Part shown: positions 1-12,600 of the stretch, piece after piece
How the letters are laid out: each line of letters begins with the position of its first letter
Position numbering within the stretch: position 1 is the stretch's first letter
Assembly: GCA_903813345.2 (NCBI GenBank)
Contig: CAIIXF020000010.1
Coordinates: 11,214,349 to 11,278,348 of the forward strand
Direction of reading: 5' to 3'
Origin: Owenia fusiformis
Lineage: Eukaryota; Annelida; Polychaeta; Sabellida; Oweniidae
DNA: 64,000 bases
Position numbers and translations under genes: made by a program
The notes under the pieces: model-generated
Seen by the model: the letters and a program-made list of their open reading frames with translations, nothing else
Databases searched by the model: none
Told to the model about the DNA's origin: nothing

Positions 1-830
1 GGAAAACCCAACATGCGGAGGATATTGTGACGATATACTCCGCTTGTTGATTTCCCGCCAAATTGACTCTATTTTGGCATGGAATTCATTTTGCAATGAT
101 ATTATACATTTAGTACACTCCTTGTAAGTGTAGGATAATAAGAACATCCTATGATTTTTTTCAGAATATCATTTTATATTTTACATTTTACATTTTATAT
201 ATTGATATATGCACTCGTTCGCTTCGCTCTCTCGTGCAGATATCAATATCACCTCGTAGATAAAAATGATATTCCTCAAAATCATAGGATATCCTATAAT
301 TATTCGTAATTTACTAACGTGTCTCAAACATCTACCAGCGTCGTTTTGACTCCAGTTGCAAAAACAATATGTGGTGAATAAGTGATTAAGTTTTATTTTG
401 ACATGATACGCTATGAATATGACGGTAATAATGAAATAATAACAATGCATTACGTTAGGATAGATCGGGGGATAGATTTTTGTGGAAATCGTTCCATGAT
501 GTTAGAGATATTGAACTGGATATTGCCACGATATACTCCAGAAACCCAATATGCGGAGGATAGTGTGACGATATACTCCGCTTGTTGATTTCCCGCCAAA
601 TTGATTCTATTTGGCATGGAATTCATTTTGCAATGGTATTATACATTTTGTACACTCCTTGTGAAGGATAATAAGAACATCCTATGATTTTTTCAGAATA
701 TCATTTTAATCTACTCGGTGATATATGCACTCATTCTCTTTGCTCTCTCGTGCAGATACCAATATCACCTCGTAGATAAAAATGATATTCCTCAAAATCA
801 TAGGATATCCTATAAACACCCCATGGTTGT
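1..830. repeat. Two copies of a foldback repeat about 540 bp apart
   Basis: Positions 1-300 and about 535-820 are near-copies, sharing the CGATATACTCCGCTTGTTGA block, the ATATGCACTC block and the end TCATAGGATATCCTAT. Each copy carries inverted arms (about 146-175 with 263-292, and 677-706 with 779-808) that would form a hairpin. A related arm recurs at about 62775-62835, so this is a dispersed family. No coding potential was seen. The class is unknown; a non-autonomous DNA transposon is likely. Confidence 0.7.
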
Positions 831-2199
831 GGAAAAATATGATTCATATCAATAACTAGATATAATGGACAGTTTTCAAAACCAAAACACTTTTGAAACC
901 ATCGAGTGAACCATCTCTAACTTTTTATGGATGGCATTCGCCTTCGGCTGTCGGTGATTATCGGCGTTCGGCGGTCATGGTGTGTAACAAATGGTAGGTT
1001 GTAGCTGACATTTTGCATGTCAATGAATTGGTCATTTTAGATTACTTTGCAAAGGTATAAAGTTTTAGAAATCGCCGCTGCCAAGCGATTTTGGAAAGTC
1101 GATTTGATCACTATCCCGGAGACATTAATAAGAGAAACGTAATTGTAGGTTAGAGATGTTGATTTTGTGGTTAGGAAATATATAAATGTCCAAAATTATT
1201 TGTCAGACCAACCCTGGTCATTGATACTAAATGCGATACTCGGTATAGGATTATTAGGCGATCAGACAAATAATATTTTTGTAAATGGTGGGTAAATATG
1301 GATATTTCAGCCCAATGTAAATGTAATGGTCAGTTCTTGTGCTGTACCAATCTGTATTGTTACTGAGATTGTCCCCGTTGATCATCTCCGTCGCAATACA
1401 GAAAATATTGGTGCGAAGGGACAATCTCAGTAGCAATACAGAGGATCACACGATAAAAACGTTATTGAATGATTTGAAGTGGCAAATCCAGATACGGCCA
1501 CATATGCCGTCTTCCAATTGCAAAGACAATGGATCCTTAATTTAAAAAGGACGAAGACAATGACAAATGGTAATCCCTAATCCGTTGTCAAGTTACAATT
1601 TCAATCGGTAATCAAAGTGAGTAATTTTCTCTCGCAGTTTGAACATATATTACCTTTACCTTAGTAGCGAGATACTTAAATGATTGTTGAACGTATTTGA
1701 CATAGAACGTATTTGACATACTTGTTAAACATGCAAATCACGAACAAAGAACGTTGTTTTATTGCAAAATAAAGAAACATGTATTTAAAATACAAAATAA
1801 CATTAAGATAAAACAGTCTTATATAAAAAGCGATATAATGCAAAAAAACAATATCGTAAAATGGTACAACATAACGCAATCCTGTGCATTTGACTTGAAC
1901 AATCAGTAGTACTACATTGCGATACATACCCCCGGGTACATACCTTACATAATTGCGATAATATGCGCTAAAATTAATGCAAACAAATGCCTATCACTAA
2001 TGACTAGCCCTCAAAGGTTTGGTATGTATTTTCGTTGCATGATTTATATGTTATCGTTACTAATGAAAGATTTTATTTTGTGCTTTTCTAATAAGTGATG
2101 CACAATTATCTTCCAAACTAATAGAGGGAATTGTATTTTAACGTAATGCGATGCAAAATTAAAAAACAAAAATCAATATTATTGTACACTCTAGTCAAT

Positions 2200-2640
2200 A
2201 TGACACAATACATTACAGTTTGGTGAAACGGCACTTCTGCATTTTCGTCATATTTTTGCTCGTATTTTGCACATTTGTACACCATTCAATTTGCTACCAG
2301 TCTAGCAGTGTACCGTATTTCATGACCATCAGACTAATAATCATAATAATGTTACAGCACTATGTCGCCCAACCTTTTCAACGACCCGACTTCATTCATC
2401 AGCACGCGTGGCCTGATGATATGATCTCCGTTCTGAGGTTATCAATTGTCCTGAGTTCAAGCTTGTATACTCTATTTTTTGTTTAAAGTGCTGTAACATT
2501 ATGACTATTAGTTTGATGGTCGTGAAATATAATAGGCCGGTAGGAATTTGAATGGTGTACACAAAATATGAGTGAGCAACTTGCTAAGGTGTGAGGAAAA
2601 CAGTGTCAGGGTTACCGTTTACAACCACCTTTTATAAAAC
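2200..2640. repeat. Foldback/MITE with about 85-bp inner arms
   Basis: The inner arms at 2278-2361 and 2488-2560 are imperfect reverse complements (GTACACCATTCAA against TTGAATGGTGTAC), and weaker pairing extends outward on both sides. The right arm recurs at 18630-18720 and continues at 19958 after a mariner insertion, which shows a dispersed family. No transposase frame was seen. Confidence 0.7.
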
Positions 2641-4222
2641 GATGGTACACTCCCCTCCATAAGCAACCTTTGCAAATTTGAAATAGAAAATCTTACGCAC
2701 TGAACGATATCACTTTTTCGGGAAACATAGCCGGGCGGATAATGTCATTATTGCCCGACTAAAGTCATTAACACCCGACACAATATTGCTCACGTCAATA
2801 TAGCAATTTAAATGCCTTCTCAACTAGTACTAAAACCCATAGAACAGGCCCTGCAAGGTGGTAATAATGTAGATTATAATTCAACCTATTCCATTTCTTA
2901 CAAAAGATCAAATTGAATTGACCCGTCAATAATTAAATATAAACTACGGCTGTTTAACCTTTTTGTAAACTCTTCAGCTAAGATCCACCATGTGTTTGGT
3001 GTTTTATGGACAGTTAGAAAATGAGAAAGGCCTGGATGTAACATGCACCTTATTCTGAAAATTGTCTCCTGAAGGTGTTTCACACGACTACAGATCAAAC
3101 GTCCCAAGCAGGGATGCGTTTACCGTTAACCATAAGTTTAACATTTTCAATAAGGGCGCAATAAGGTCGTATTTCAAAGCAATACATCACATTTGTGCAA
3201 TTGGAGGGGTCATTCGTATACGGTCAACTTAACTGTCATTCTAAAAAGCATCATCCATTTGTATTTATTTGTCACTGGCAGGTTTAAGAGCATCCATATA
3301 AACATTAATTTAAAAATGTCAACTCTGTATTCATTCCCCACCAACATAGGGGTTCGTAAGCAACGGGGTACTCTTCAAAAGCAGGGAGCGATTGAAAGAT
3401 TAAGCTATTTATTAGAAATACTTTTATCTCCATTTTACCAGAACCAAAACAATTTTATCAGCACACCATTAGAAGGCTTATCCATTCTTCTTAAATCTTA
3501 TTTTAAACAAATGTTTGCTGTATGTGTAGCTATTTAAAATCATGAAAGCGTCTGTAATATTATCTATATATTATGTCAGTCAAATGCATATCACTTCCCA
3601 AAAGTCTGATTCAAATCTGTTATGAAGGACGGTATACGTTTTTCAATGATGCGCCGAATTATGTTAAGTTGCTATCTATTTCATATCGTCCAAACTGTAT
3701 GTTGTTAGTATGAGGAAAATATTTCGCCATTTCCTTTAAACGTTCTATACGTTACAGTTCGTTTTTTAGTTTCCAAATGTTTCATTCAACTATGCCATAA
3801 AGGAGATTGAAACTCCGTGTAAATGAATATTTCCTTTGTATTTTCTCTGCATGTTTTGCTGATCTTTTATCTGTTTTTCAGTACTTTAACTAAATGAAAA
3901 TGTATAGCGAAATTAATTAAATACGCGCTGTGTTTTGAACTTTGTAAAGGATTTACATTTGTAAAATTGTGCTTCCCTGCCTTGGAAAGCCACGCCTTCT
4001 CTATCATCGCCTTCGGGACGCTATACAAACGGTATACGTCATTCTCATAAAGTTTAAGGGCGGCAATACTTCAAGTATACGTATAGGACGGGATGCGTCC
4101 AAATGAAACACACAATGGAAGTTGTTCATAGCGTACACGTAAATCATTGAATGACGGGTATATCAGTAGTTCTACGATTGTTCACCGTGTTTATACGCCT
4201 ATTTTTGTAATCATACATGGTC

Positions 4223-4415
4223 CACTGGCGGATCCAGATCCATCTTGCCCCCCACCAACCTTGTGGGCCAAGAAAAACATCATAGGGCCCAAAAAATGTT
4301 TTGGTAAAAAATTACATAGGGCCTCATAAAAACCGAGCCTTTTTGGGAATGATTTGACAACCTAGGCCAAATTTTCGAAGAATGGGGGTTAAATTTTCTT
4401 CTGGATCCTCCAGTG
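4223..4415. mobile_element. Short non-autonomous DNA transposon, CACTGGCGGATCC termini
   Basis: It begins CACTGGCGGATCCAG and ends in GGATCCTCCAGTG, an inverted terminal repeat with one mismatch. Both flanks carry TGGTC, a likely 5-bp target duplication. A second member with the same termini lies at 41514-41850, and fragments lie near 18065 and 43880-43989. The CA..GGCGGAT terminus resembles hAT-type elements, but that assignment is inference. Confidence 0.7.
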
Positions 4416-5311
4416 TGGTCTAAGTTGTTAATTCGAAAAGGCCAAATAATTGCGATATTGAATGTGCAACTCATCACGGTACACCTCGCCCGACGAGTGA
4501 CACGTGTTGGTAAAAGCTATCCAATCCTGCACATAGAACTCATGCATAATACAACAAGTTCTGGGATTGAAATTGTATAGTAGCCAATTTACTGACTGAA
4601 TTACTCAGTTGGAGTAACATTCCCGGGGAAACTTTCCCGGGGACAGATAATAGTTCCCTCTATTGACCAAACTAGGTACTACACTTCACTCCACCTTTTG
4701 AAAATAACTAACTCATATATATATATATATAATACAACTAGCACTGGTACTCACCTGAATAATGAATATTGTCACATTGGCGATATTCATGAAGATCGTC
4801 AACGTAACAAAAGCGAGGGACTAAATATGTAAATTGCGTCTTCGTTAATATACCAAATATAGAACCGCCTGCATATTCTCAAACTAAACCATCTTCCTTT
4901 ACTTTGAGCTAAATTATTGTCCACAACTTGACTTAAAAGTGGTGTGGAATCGAGAAATAAAAATCTTTCCGAAAACGAAGCCCGGAAGTTCTTCCATCTT
5001 GTTACGCTGACGTGTCGTCAGCGTAACTAGGTGAGTACTAGTGACTAGGCAACAGTTTACACGAGGTGTTAACGCAATTCTCGAAACAAAGGTTGAAGAT
5101 AATTCTCTTACTTTTAATAGGAAAGTAGGCTGTCCTCGACGTATCAATGGAGAATCATCAATCAATTATTTAGAGAGAAAAGATCTGAAAAAGTATTTGT
5201 GCTCTGATCTACACAATCAAGCAAAGGTTGTGATGTAGCTCGAGAAAATGCCCGAATAACGGTCGTTGCTTATCCAACTGGAATTTAATAACTAAAGCCT
5301 TTTTAATGCAG

Positions 5312-8040
5312 AATCGATACAATGCTACAGAGAGGGACATCTTTGGTTCATATTATGATGAAGGTCGTATTGCAAGAGCTACCGACTCCAATCCTGTTTG
5401 GGCAAAGTTGGCTAAAAGATCCATTGCAGCCTACAAAAAACTTGAACAGCAATCTGGTAATTGTCTTGTACCTCTAGTACCAACAACGCATGTTAAAATT
5501 TTATTCACATTTAATGCAGAAAACTAAGAAAATACTATTCAATGGGCAGGCCCGCCGCTATTACAAGGTGCAGGTATTCATTGAATGCCACGACCCGTAA
5601 CCAGGATTTGCCAAGTGTGGGGGGGGGGGGGGGGGTCGCTTTTTGGAAGAATACAAGGGGGGGGGGGTCACTTTGACAATTTTGATCCAAGTGCTTAGAA
5701 TGGTGGAAAACTGCATGATTTTGAAATAATTTTTGGCCTGGCTACGGGCCTGGTACCCATCGGTTCATGTAACCACCGACTTAAAAATTACATTTGGAAC
5801 ATGGTCCATAGAGAGATGAAGTGGTTATAAAAACCGTGTCTCTCTAGGTTAAATAAAATGATTTATAAAAGAATTTTCCAAAGAAGATTAACTTCCCCAG
5901 GCTTAAATTCTTTTCACACATTGCATTTTTTTCTATAAAATCATCTAAAAGGAACGAAATTTCTAAAAGAACACATTTTCAATGACATGTTTTGCAAGGG
6001 TCAAGTTGGCAAGTCATCAAATCCAAATGTGAAAAATCCATTCATCACCATGACAACTGTTTAACTAGTGACCTTGCATGTGTTATTGATATTTCACACA
6101 CTGTTCATTATGTGAATACTCTGTCCTGATTGGCTGGAATCGGGCACACCTTGCCTAGCGATGTGTGAATAAGAATAATAACTCACTAAAGAATATCCAC
6201 CAAATAACCTGCCGACACGACCAATCATCATTTGAAAATGACACGCTACGTCTGTTTTAGGTATTCAATTTTTCTCAGAGGCGGGCTATGTGGTGATAGC
6301 AAAGAATGATAGTACTTGTATTAAAGAAACTATTGCTGCATCTAAGTCATGCCATGCAGAATTTGAGGTTTTGGACTCAAAAGGAAGCAAAAAACAATTC
6401 CCATTCCTCAATATAACGGACGACGACCAATGCATATTTGAAAAGGAAAGTTCCGGTCACGTCAGTCCGCGAAAATTGGTCCAAGCACTGCGATTGGTTG
6501 CCAAACAAAACGGATGTGACATCATTGATGAGGTCGTGGATGACATTCGGGAAATTACCGACAATAATGCAGAAAGGTTTTCAGAGATAACATTGTCATC
6601 AGGTCAGAAACTGTTTTCTCATAAAGTACTGCTTGCAACAGGTGCTTTTACAACATTTAGGAATCTTCTACCAAAACACGTTGAGCCCGATGTTAATCTT
6701 AAAAGCGCCACTGTGTTAAGAGTTGAGATCGACGATCATGATGCCGCCAGTCTAAGGTAGACCCCATTATTACCATCAAAAGTTCAGTGCCCGTATGACA
6801 AGAGATGTTATAGTTTTCCACAATTTTAGTTGAATTTATTCCATCTTGCTAAAACCAAAGGAGTACATGTACAAAACTGGACTGCTGAGTTCATGGTCAC
6901 ATTGAGTTTAAACAGGCACATTATTTTCTGTTTTGTAGGAACATGCCCAGCATATACTTTAATCAAGAAGAGTCGCAATGTCTTCCACACAATGTACTCA
7001 GACGAATGTATATTCTTCCACCCATTAGATACCCGGATGGTATGTATATTGTGTACTATCTGAGACTAACATCAGTGCCAGAGTCCGAAAACGCAGACAG
7101 TACACAAATATTTCTATGTTGTATTTTAGGGAAGATTTACATCAAAATAGGTTGTAGTGGCAGCGACCTTAAAATAACATTGACCACGGCAAGAGAAATG
7201 GCAGACTGGTTCAGAGGCCAAGGTTACCCAGGTGCAAAAGTGCCATTATTGACCACCCTGCAACATGTTGTTAAAGGTAATCATACAATTGCAAGAACAC
7301 CCTTTCTTCATCTTAGAATAGAACTAAGATGCACCAGGTGCATGTGGCGTCTCCCCATCTAATGCCACCTCCGCTCCGTGTTTTACTCTTCACCCCTTAA
7401 ATGCATGAAGTTTATGTGAGTTTTCACTTTTATGGTTACAATTAATAGAATCTGAAAATATATTAAATATTGACCCAGTAATGTAGCATCGCATATATCA
7501 CGTTGTTTACAAAGATGCATCACTCTGCACTATCAAATAACAGCGTTGCACATGGTGTACGAGACAAATGTTTTTTACGTTTCTGCCGTGGAAAGGTGAA
7601 ACGCCTCATTGTGAATTTGGTATTGATTCCCTCTGTGACAAAGAAATGAATGAATATAATGAAAATATTATTAAGTTGAAATGTATACTATAAATATGTA
7701 TGTTATATTTTGTGATAAGAATTGGTATACTACTTATATGGTCAACATTCCAACTAACAACACACAACGTTGAAACATGCATTTATGTTCAGGATTCACA
7801 CCACGCTCAACAACACTTGACACATGTGTGACGACAACAACCCCCACTAGCCGTCTGTACATAGATATGCTTAGCCCGACGCTAGGTGTCGCTTTAGGTG
7901 GCAATGGCTGGGCTGCCAAATCGTGCATAGAAATAGGGAAGATTGCTGCACTGATGGTGACGTCAGATAGTGGACACTGGACTTACGACATTCCAAGGGA
8001 GAATTTCCTTTTCACCCCAAAGACAATATCCAAATTATAG
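5312..8040 (+). CDS. FAD-dependent amine oxidase copy 1, peroxisomal (5' exon not seen)
   Basis: Five exons join in frame: 5312-5456, 6261-6756, 6939-7039, 7130-7276 and 7793-8040 (378 codons plus stop). They match exons 2-6 of the paralogue at 9693-15105 in order and phase. The family is the DAO/monomeric sarcosine oxidase type, flavoenzymes that oxidise secondary or N-methyl amines to aldehyde and H2O2. The last exon has TCVTTTTPTSRLYIDML, which aligns with the CMYT..P segment of sarcosine oxidases whose Cys binds FAD covalently, then GGNGWAAK in place of the usual GHGFK. It ends in SKL, a type 1 peroxisomal signal. The exon with the GxGxxG motif was not found in the 5.3 kb upstream, so the gene either has a long first intron reaching out of the window or is 5'-truncated. 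No internal stops were seen. Substrate unknown. Confidence 0.85.
5575..5765. repeat. G-rich MITE-like insertion in oxidase copy 1 intron
   Basis: The segment is bounded by CCCGTAACCAGG and its near inverse CCTGGCTACGGG and contains two long G runs. Similar GCGTAGCCAGG plus G-run pieces occur at 35.8, 36.1 and 48.2 kb. It lies between exons 5312-5456 and 6261-6756. Confidence 0.5.
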
Positions 8041-8046
8041 AATAAA
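8041..8046 (+). promoter_or_regulatory. Polyadenylation signal AATAAA
   Basis: AATAAA directly follows the TAG stop of oxidase copy 1. The corresponding place in copy 2 (after 15105) reads AATGAA. This would give an extremely short 3' UTR if used. Confidence 0.5.
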
Positions 8047-9692
8047 TTAAAGACGAGTCCTAATATATAATGTCGCTTCTGGCAATTTATCGTCAAGCAT
8101 GTTTATTGCATTCATAATCCTTTCTAAGTTTCCTGAATATATACATTTGCCAGACAGTAAATATTTACACTATTGTCAATTTCGAGAACTGTTTCGATCC
8201 CTTCTTATCAGTGTTACGTTTTACACAAGCAGATGTATTATACATGCCTAGTATCCTTTCCACGGTAGTTTTCCTACAGTCAGATTCATAAATAAAAGAC
8301 ACCTGAGATTTCTGGCACAGTTTGCTGAATTTGAACATTTAATTTGCCAAACACTCCCACACTGATAAAATATATACTCCTGTAAATTATTATTACCAGA
8401 ATAAATGTCTCCGAGGCTTTATATTGGCGTATAGTGGACAGTTTGTAAACATGTGAATCCACTTTTCAAATGGCAGCCATTGTTTTTGTAGTCTCAAACA
8501 AAAATGAAAACTGTTCAATTTGTATATCTGGTAATGGTTCTGCATCGATGTATCACAAAGATATATAAAACAATAGTATAATAAATATTATAGTGATGTA
8601 AGTGGTTATAATTATTTTAAAATGGATTGTTGAAGAATTGTTTTGAGACTATGCACATGGAGATGGAGGACATTTAACATGTGGAACATAGATAGACATA
8701 GAGCTAACAAAAAGTTCAAAAAAGCAAGCTCAATGTCCTGTTTAAGAACCCCTATTCTTATTGGATAAATATTCAGAGTAATTATATTTCTGTCTGCATT
8801 GATATTTTGGGATATGGGGTACAATTGCTTCTTGAAACTGCAAAATGAATAGGATTTACATGGACAACTTCTCACTCCTTACATATTCCACTCCTCCCCT
8901 GAGTCTGCCAAATCATCTATTGATTTATGTAAATACCTGCTCTATTAAACATTTTTACACTATCAAGTATCAACCGGTCAAAAGAGCATTTGGCAACATT
9001 AAAGAAGATAATGGTGAATAGAAAATTGGTAATAATTTGAATTTCAAGCTTTAAAGGCCCGATGAAAAGTTCAATCTTTTTGGCATATTATATATATATA
9101 TAAAAATATGATCATGACATAAAATTATATATATATGTTCTGTATATGTGGAATTAACGCAATGGTTAACTCAATGATTAGGACATATTAGGTCAAGCTG
9201 AGACGCTTATCTGATATATTTGAATATTATTGTGTTAACATTCTGATATCAGGTTTTCGAATTTCGTATGAACATACACTCGTACAGTATAAGAATACAT
9301 TACAGTAGTTGTACATATTGTGACTGGTCTTCAGTACAAAGCCAAATTATCCAAATGATTAATAGACACGCTGGAAGATCCGATGGTGAAATTGGAAGAA
9401 TTGAATATGATATATGAACTTTATTAAAAATAGCTTGTGTCTGACTAGATTTAACAGTGAGTGAAGATGAAAAACAACGTTTTACCAAAGGTGTGTTCAC
9501 AATCGATTTAAAACCTTGGTTTACATGTCATGTTTACGCTATTGAATTTTAAATTTTGTGCTATTGAATGCAAATTAAAAGAATAATTCTCGTTCCCGAA
9601 TCGTGCAGAACATGGGCTTCGTTTATGTACTTTAGAAAGCTGAGACATCGTATCAGGCAATTGTAAATGAAATGTTTGCTTCATTTTAGAGT
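8047..9692. other. Intergenic spacer between the two oxidase copies
   Basis: AT-rich with no supported gene. A piece at about 8700-8775 (with TGTCCTGTTTAAGAACCCCT) matches 40845-40907, so it belongs to a dispersed family. Short (TA)n runs lie near 9090-9130. The sequence TTCATTTTAG at 9680-9689 just before the copy 2 start could be a 3' splice site, hinting at an untranslated leader exon in this spacer. Confidence 0.5.
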
Positions 9693-12600
9693 ATGTTAGA
9701 GAACGCTCATGGATCTGGAATACCTATGTATGATTTATGTGTAATTGGGGCTGGTATGATAGGTTCTGCAACTGCAAAACATGTTTCGGAAATCAAACGG
9801 GAGAACCAGAGAATTTGTCTCATTGGACCCTCTGAACCAAAGGTTAGTGATTGATTATTGTTGTTCTTAGTTCATCGTCCAACTTGTCGTTGCTAGGTCC
9901 GACGATGGGTTTGATATATCACCTTATGCTCACACTTTGTCAACAAAAACAGCTCATCCAAGCGTACTTAAACCGCTAATTACGCTGTGGCAACCTTGTC
10001 GGCTATCCGCGTGTGTCAACCGCATCGGCTCGTTGCTAGTGCACCACAGTTCCACTGCAATAACCCGTGATGTCTTTCAAAATAATTATGTGAGTATAGG
10101 TGCGCTTGGATGAGCTGTTTTTGTTGAAAACGTGTGACCATGTTATTCGCTCCGCAGGGCCCATTGATCATTTTCGTGATACCGGGGGCCGGGGAGATAA
10201 CTCATGCAAATATAACGCGATTGACTTGCGACGCGGGCATTCAAAAACGCAGCCTTAGAGATGGGTAAGATAAAAGATCTTATTGAGGAAATGGACCCTG
10301 TAATCAATCATCAATCTCGAAACAGTACCCTTGTAGTACCCCTCCATACCTTAATTCATATGAAGACATGAAGTGCAACTGTAATAAACATACTTACTCC
10401 CTGATTTGCAAATTTTAAAGTTTTGTTAAAATTCTCATTGGAATCAACTGCGGAAAAAGATCATTATATTTGTACTTGTTTTCAATAGCTAGCTAAAGTC
10501 CATGGTAATAATAGTAATAACCTCATTTAAGCGGGCAACATAGTGAAATCTTGGTCCTCAATCTTCGGCCAAGATTTCACTATGTGCCCTCTGTAATGAG
10601 GTTATTGCTCATAAGCTGAACCTTTTAAGAGGCTGAGTAGGTTTTATTCCAACCAGCTCAATCATTACAAACAACTCGTTGCTGTAAATTCAAATTCTGC
10701 AATGCCTCTCTGATTAAATCAACTATGACAATCTTGAATTCCAGGATCGACACAACGATACAGAGAGGGACATCTACGGCGCGCATTACGATGAAGGTCG
10801 TATTGCAAGGACAACCGATTCCAACCCGGTTAGGGCAACGTTGGCCGAGCGCTCCATTAAAGTCTACAGAGAACTTGAACGGCAATCTGGTACAAAGTTA
10901 AAAATGTACATGTATGCATGGCCATGAAAATGTACATGAAAGCATGAACGATAATTCAATATGTGCATTATTTACGTGCAATACGGACGTGTAGGATTCC
11001 TTTTACATCTAAATATTTATAGTTTCATAATCATACTTTCCAATCAATTTTTGTGGACTTCTGCGAATTATTCAAAAGCCTGAAGCACACGAATACATTT
11101 AAAAGAAGACGACATTGCAAATTAAAATTCCGAAAACACAATTCAAACTTATGATTTGTTTTAGGTGTTCGTTTCTTCTCCGAAGTCGGATATGTGGCTT
11201 TGGCGAAGAAGGACAGTATCTACATAAAGAAAATAATTGCTGCATCCGCCAAATGTCATTTGAACTTTGAGGTTTTGAACTCAAGGAAAGCCAAAGTAGA
11301 GTTCCCTTTCCTCAACGTAAACGATAACGATTCCTGTATAATCGAAAAGAAAACTTCTGGTCACATCAATCCAAGAAATTTGATTCAAGCTCTGCAATTG
11401 GTTGCCAAACAAAACGGATGTGACATCATTGATGACGTTGTGAATGGCGTACAGAGTATTACTAGAGCCAATTCAGATACATATTCAGAAATCACATTGT
11501 CTTCAGGCCAGAAGCTATTTTCTAAGAAAGTACTTCTAGCAACGGGGGCTTTTACAGCCTTCAGAAATCTTCTACCAAGACATCCAGAGCCGAACATTGC
11601 GTTGATATCTCAGACTGTGTTAAAAGTTGAAATCGATGAACATGATGCTTACAAGCTAAGGTAAACATTAAGCTTAATTAAGATTACACATAATCAGTCG
11701 TTACAGTTCAAGTGGCCGATACTCATGCAGTAAATATACATAATTGTATAATTATTCTGGCGCAATAGAACTTCACGGGTGTTAAAACACGAATATACCA
11801 TGAGCACATGCTTTGAGGATCCGCGTTGTTTGAACCTACCGCCGAGCACACTTATACATTAAGACCCGTTACACAGTCATGATACCGCCGAGCAAGCTCA
11901 TAGCATCATCGGGTCTGCTTTACCCCCGTGGAACTTTATCAAATTGTTTTACCTTTTAGTTTACCTATGTCAAAACAAATGTGTTATCACAGTAAGGACA
12001 AATTGGGTGATATCGTTACATCTCCTAAGTCTGAAATATCAGTCTCTATTTATATTTTAGAAACATGCCTAGTATATCATATGACCAACAAGAAGAGACG
12101 CAATGCCTTCCAAATAATGTACTTAGCCATGCATACATTCTCCCACCCATTAGATACCCGGATGGTAGGTACAGTATGTGGTTTGTTGTTTTGGCCATCG
12201 ATAGGACAATAAGTTTCCATGACCTTTGATCTCACCGGAGACCTTGACATTGAACATTAATTTGACCATATAACACAAGTACGTGACCTTTTGGCACAGG
12301 TCTCGGCACAGGGCATAATGTAGGCGTACCTATGAGGGTTATTTAAAGGGACATTCCTGGCCAGTCCATTTTTTCCTGATATTATAGCTATAATCATATA
12401 AAGTAGTCATTCACCAGGAGGGATTTGATTTGTGAAATTGAATTTACCAGGGATGATATCAATATGATGATATCAATATCATATCAATATCATCCCTGAT
12501 ATCATCCGTCTTATCCCTCATCCGAGCCAAAACGTTTTGGAATGCTGCGCGTAGTGTAAATTGGGCTAATATTGATCATTTAAAATGTAGTGTTCATTTC

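Larger units (their letters stand above)
831..5311. other. Intergenic stretch, repeats but no supported gene
   Basis: No open frame here has family resemblance together with splice signals. It contains a small hairpin (arms about 1350-1373 and 1417-1441), a foldback element at 2200-2640, a fragment at 2680-2875 of a family that recurs at 21.1 and 30.8 kb, and a short MITE at 4223-4415. The first exon of oxidase copy 1, expected upstream of 5312, was searched for by its GxGxxG motif and not found. Confidence 0.6.

Noticed and set aside
3193-3537. 114-codon plus-strand frame
   Set aside because: AT-rich, no recognisable motif, no splice-linked neighbour, no paralogue in the window.
4755-4820. 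Minus-strand hydrophobic mini-exon (SLAFVTLTIFMNIANVTIFI) bounded by AG and GTGAGT
   Set aside because: Splice signals are in place and it could be one helix of a membrane protein, but it is 22 codons with no partner exon on either side, so chance cannot be excluded.
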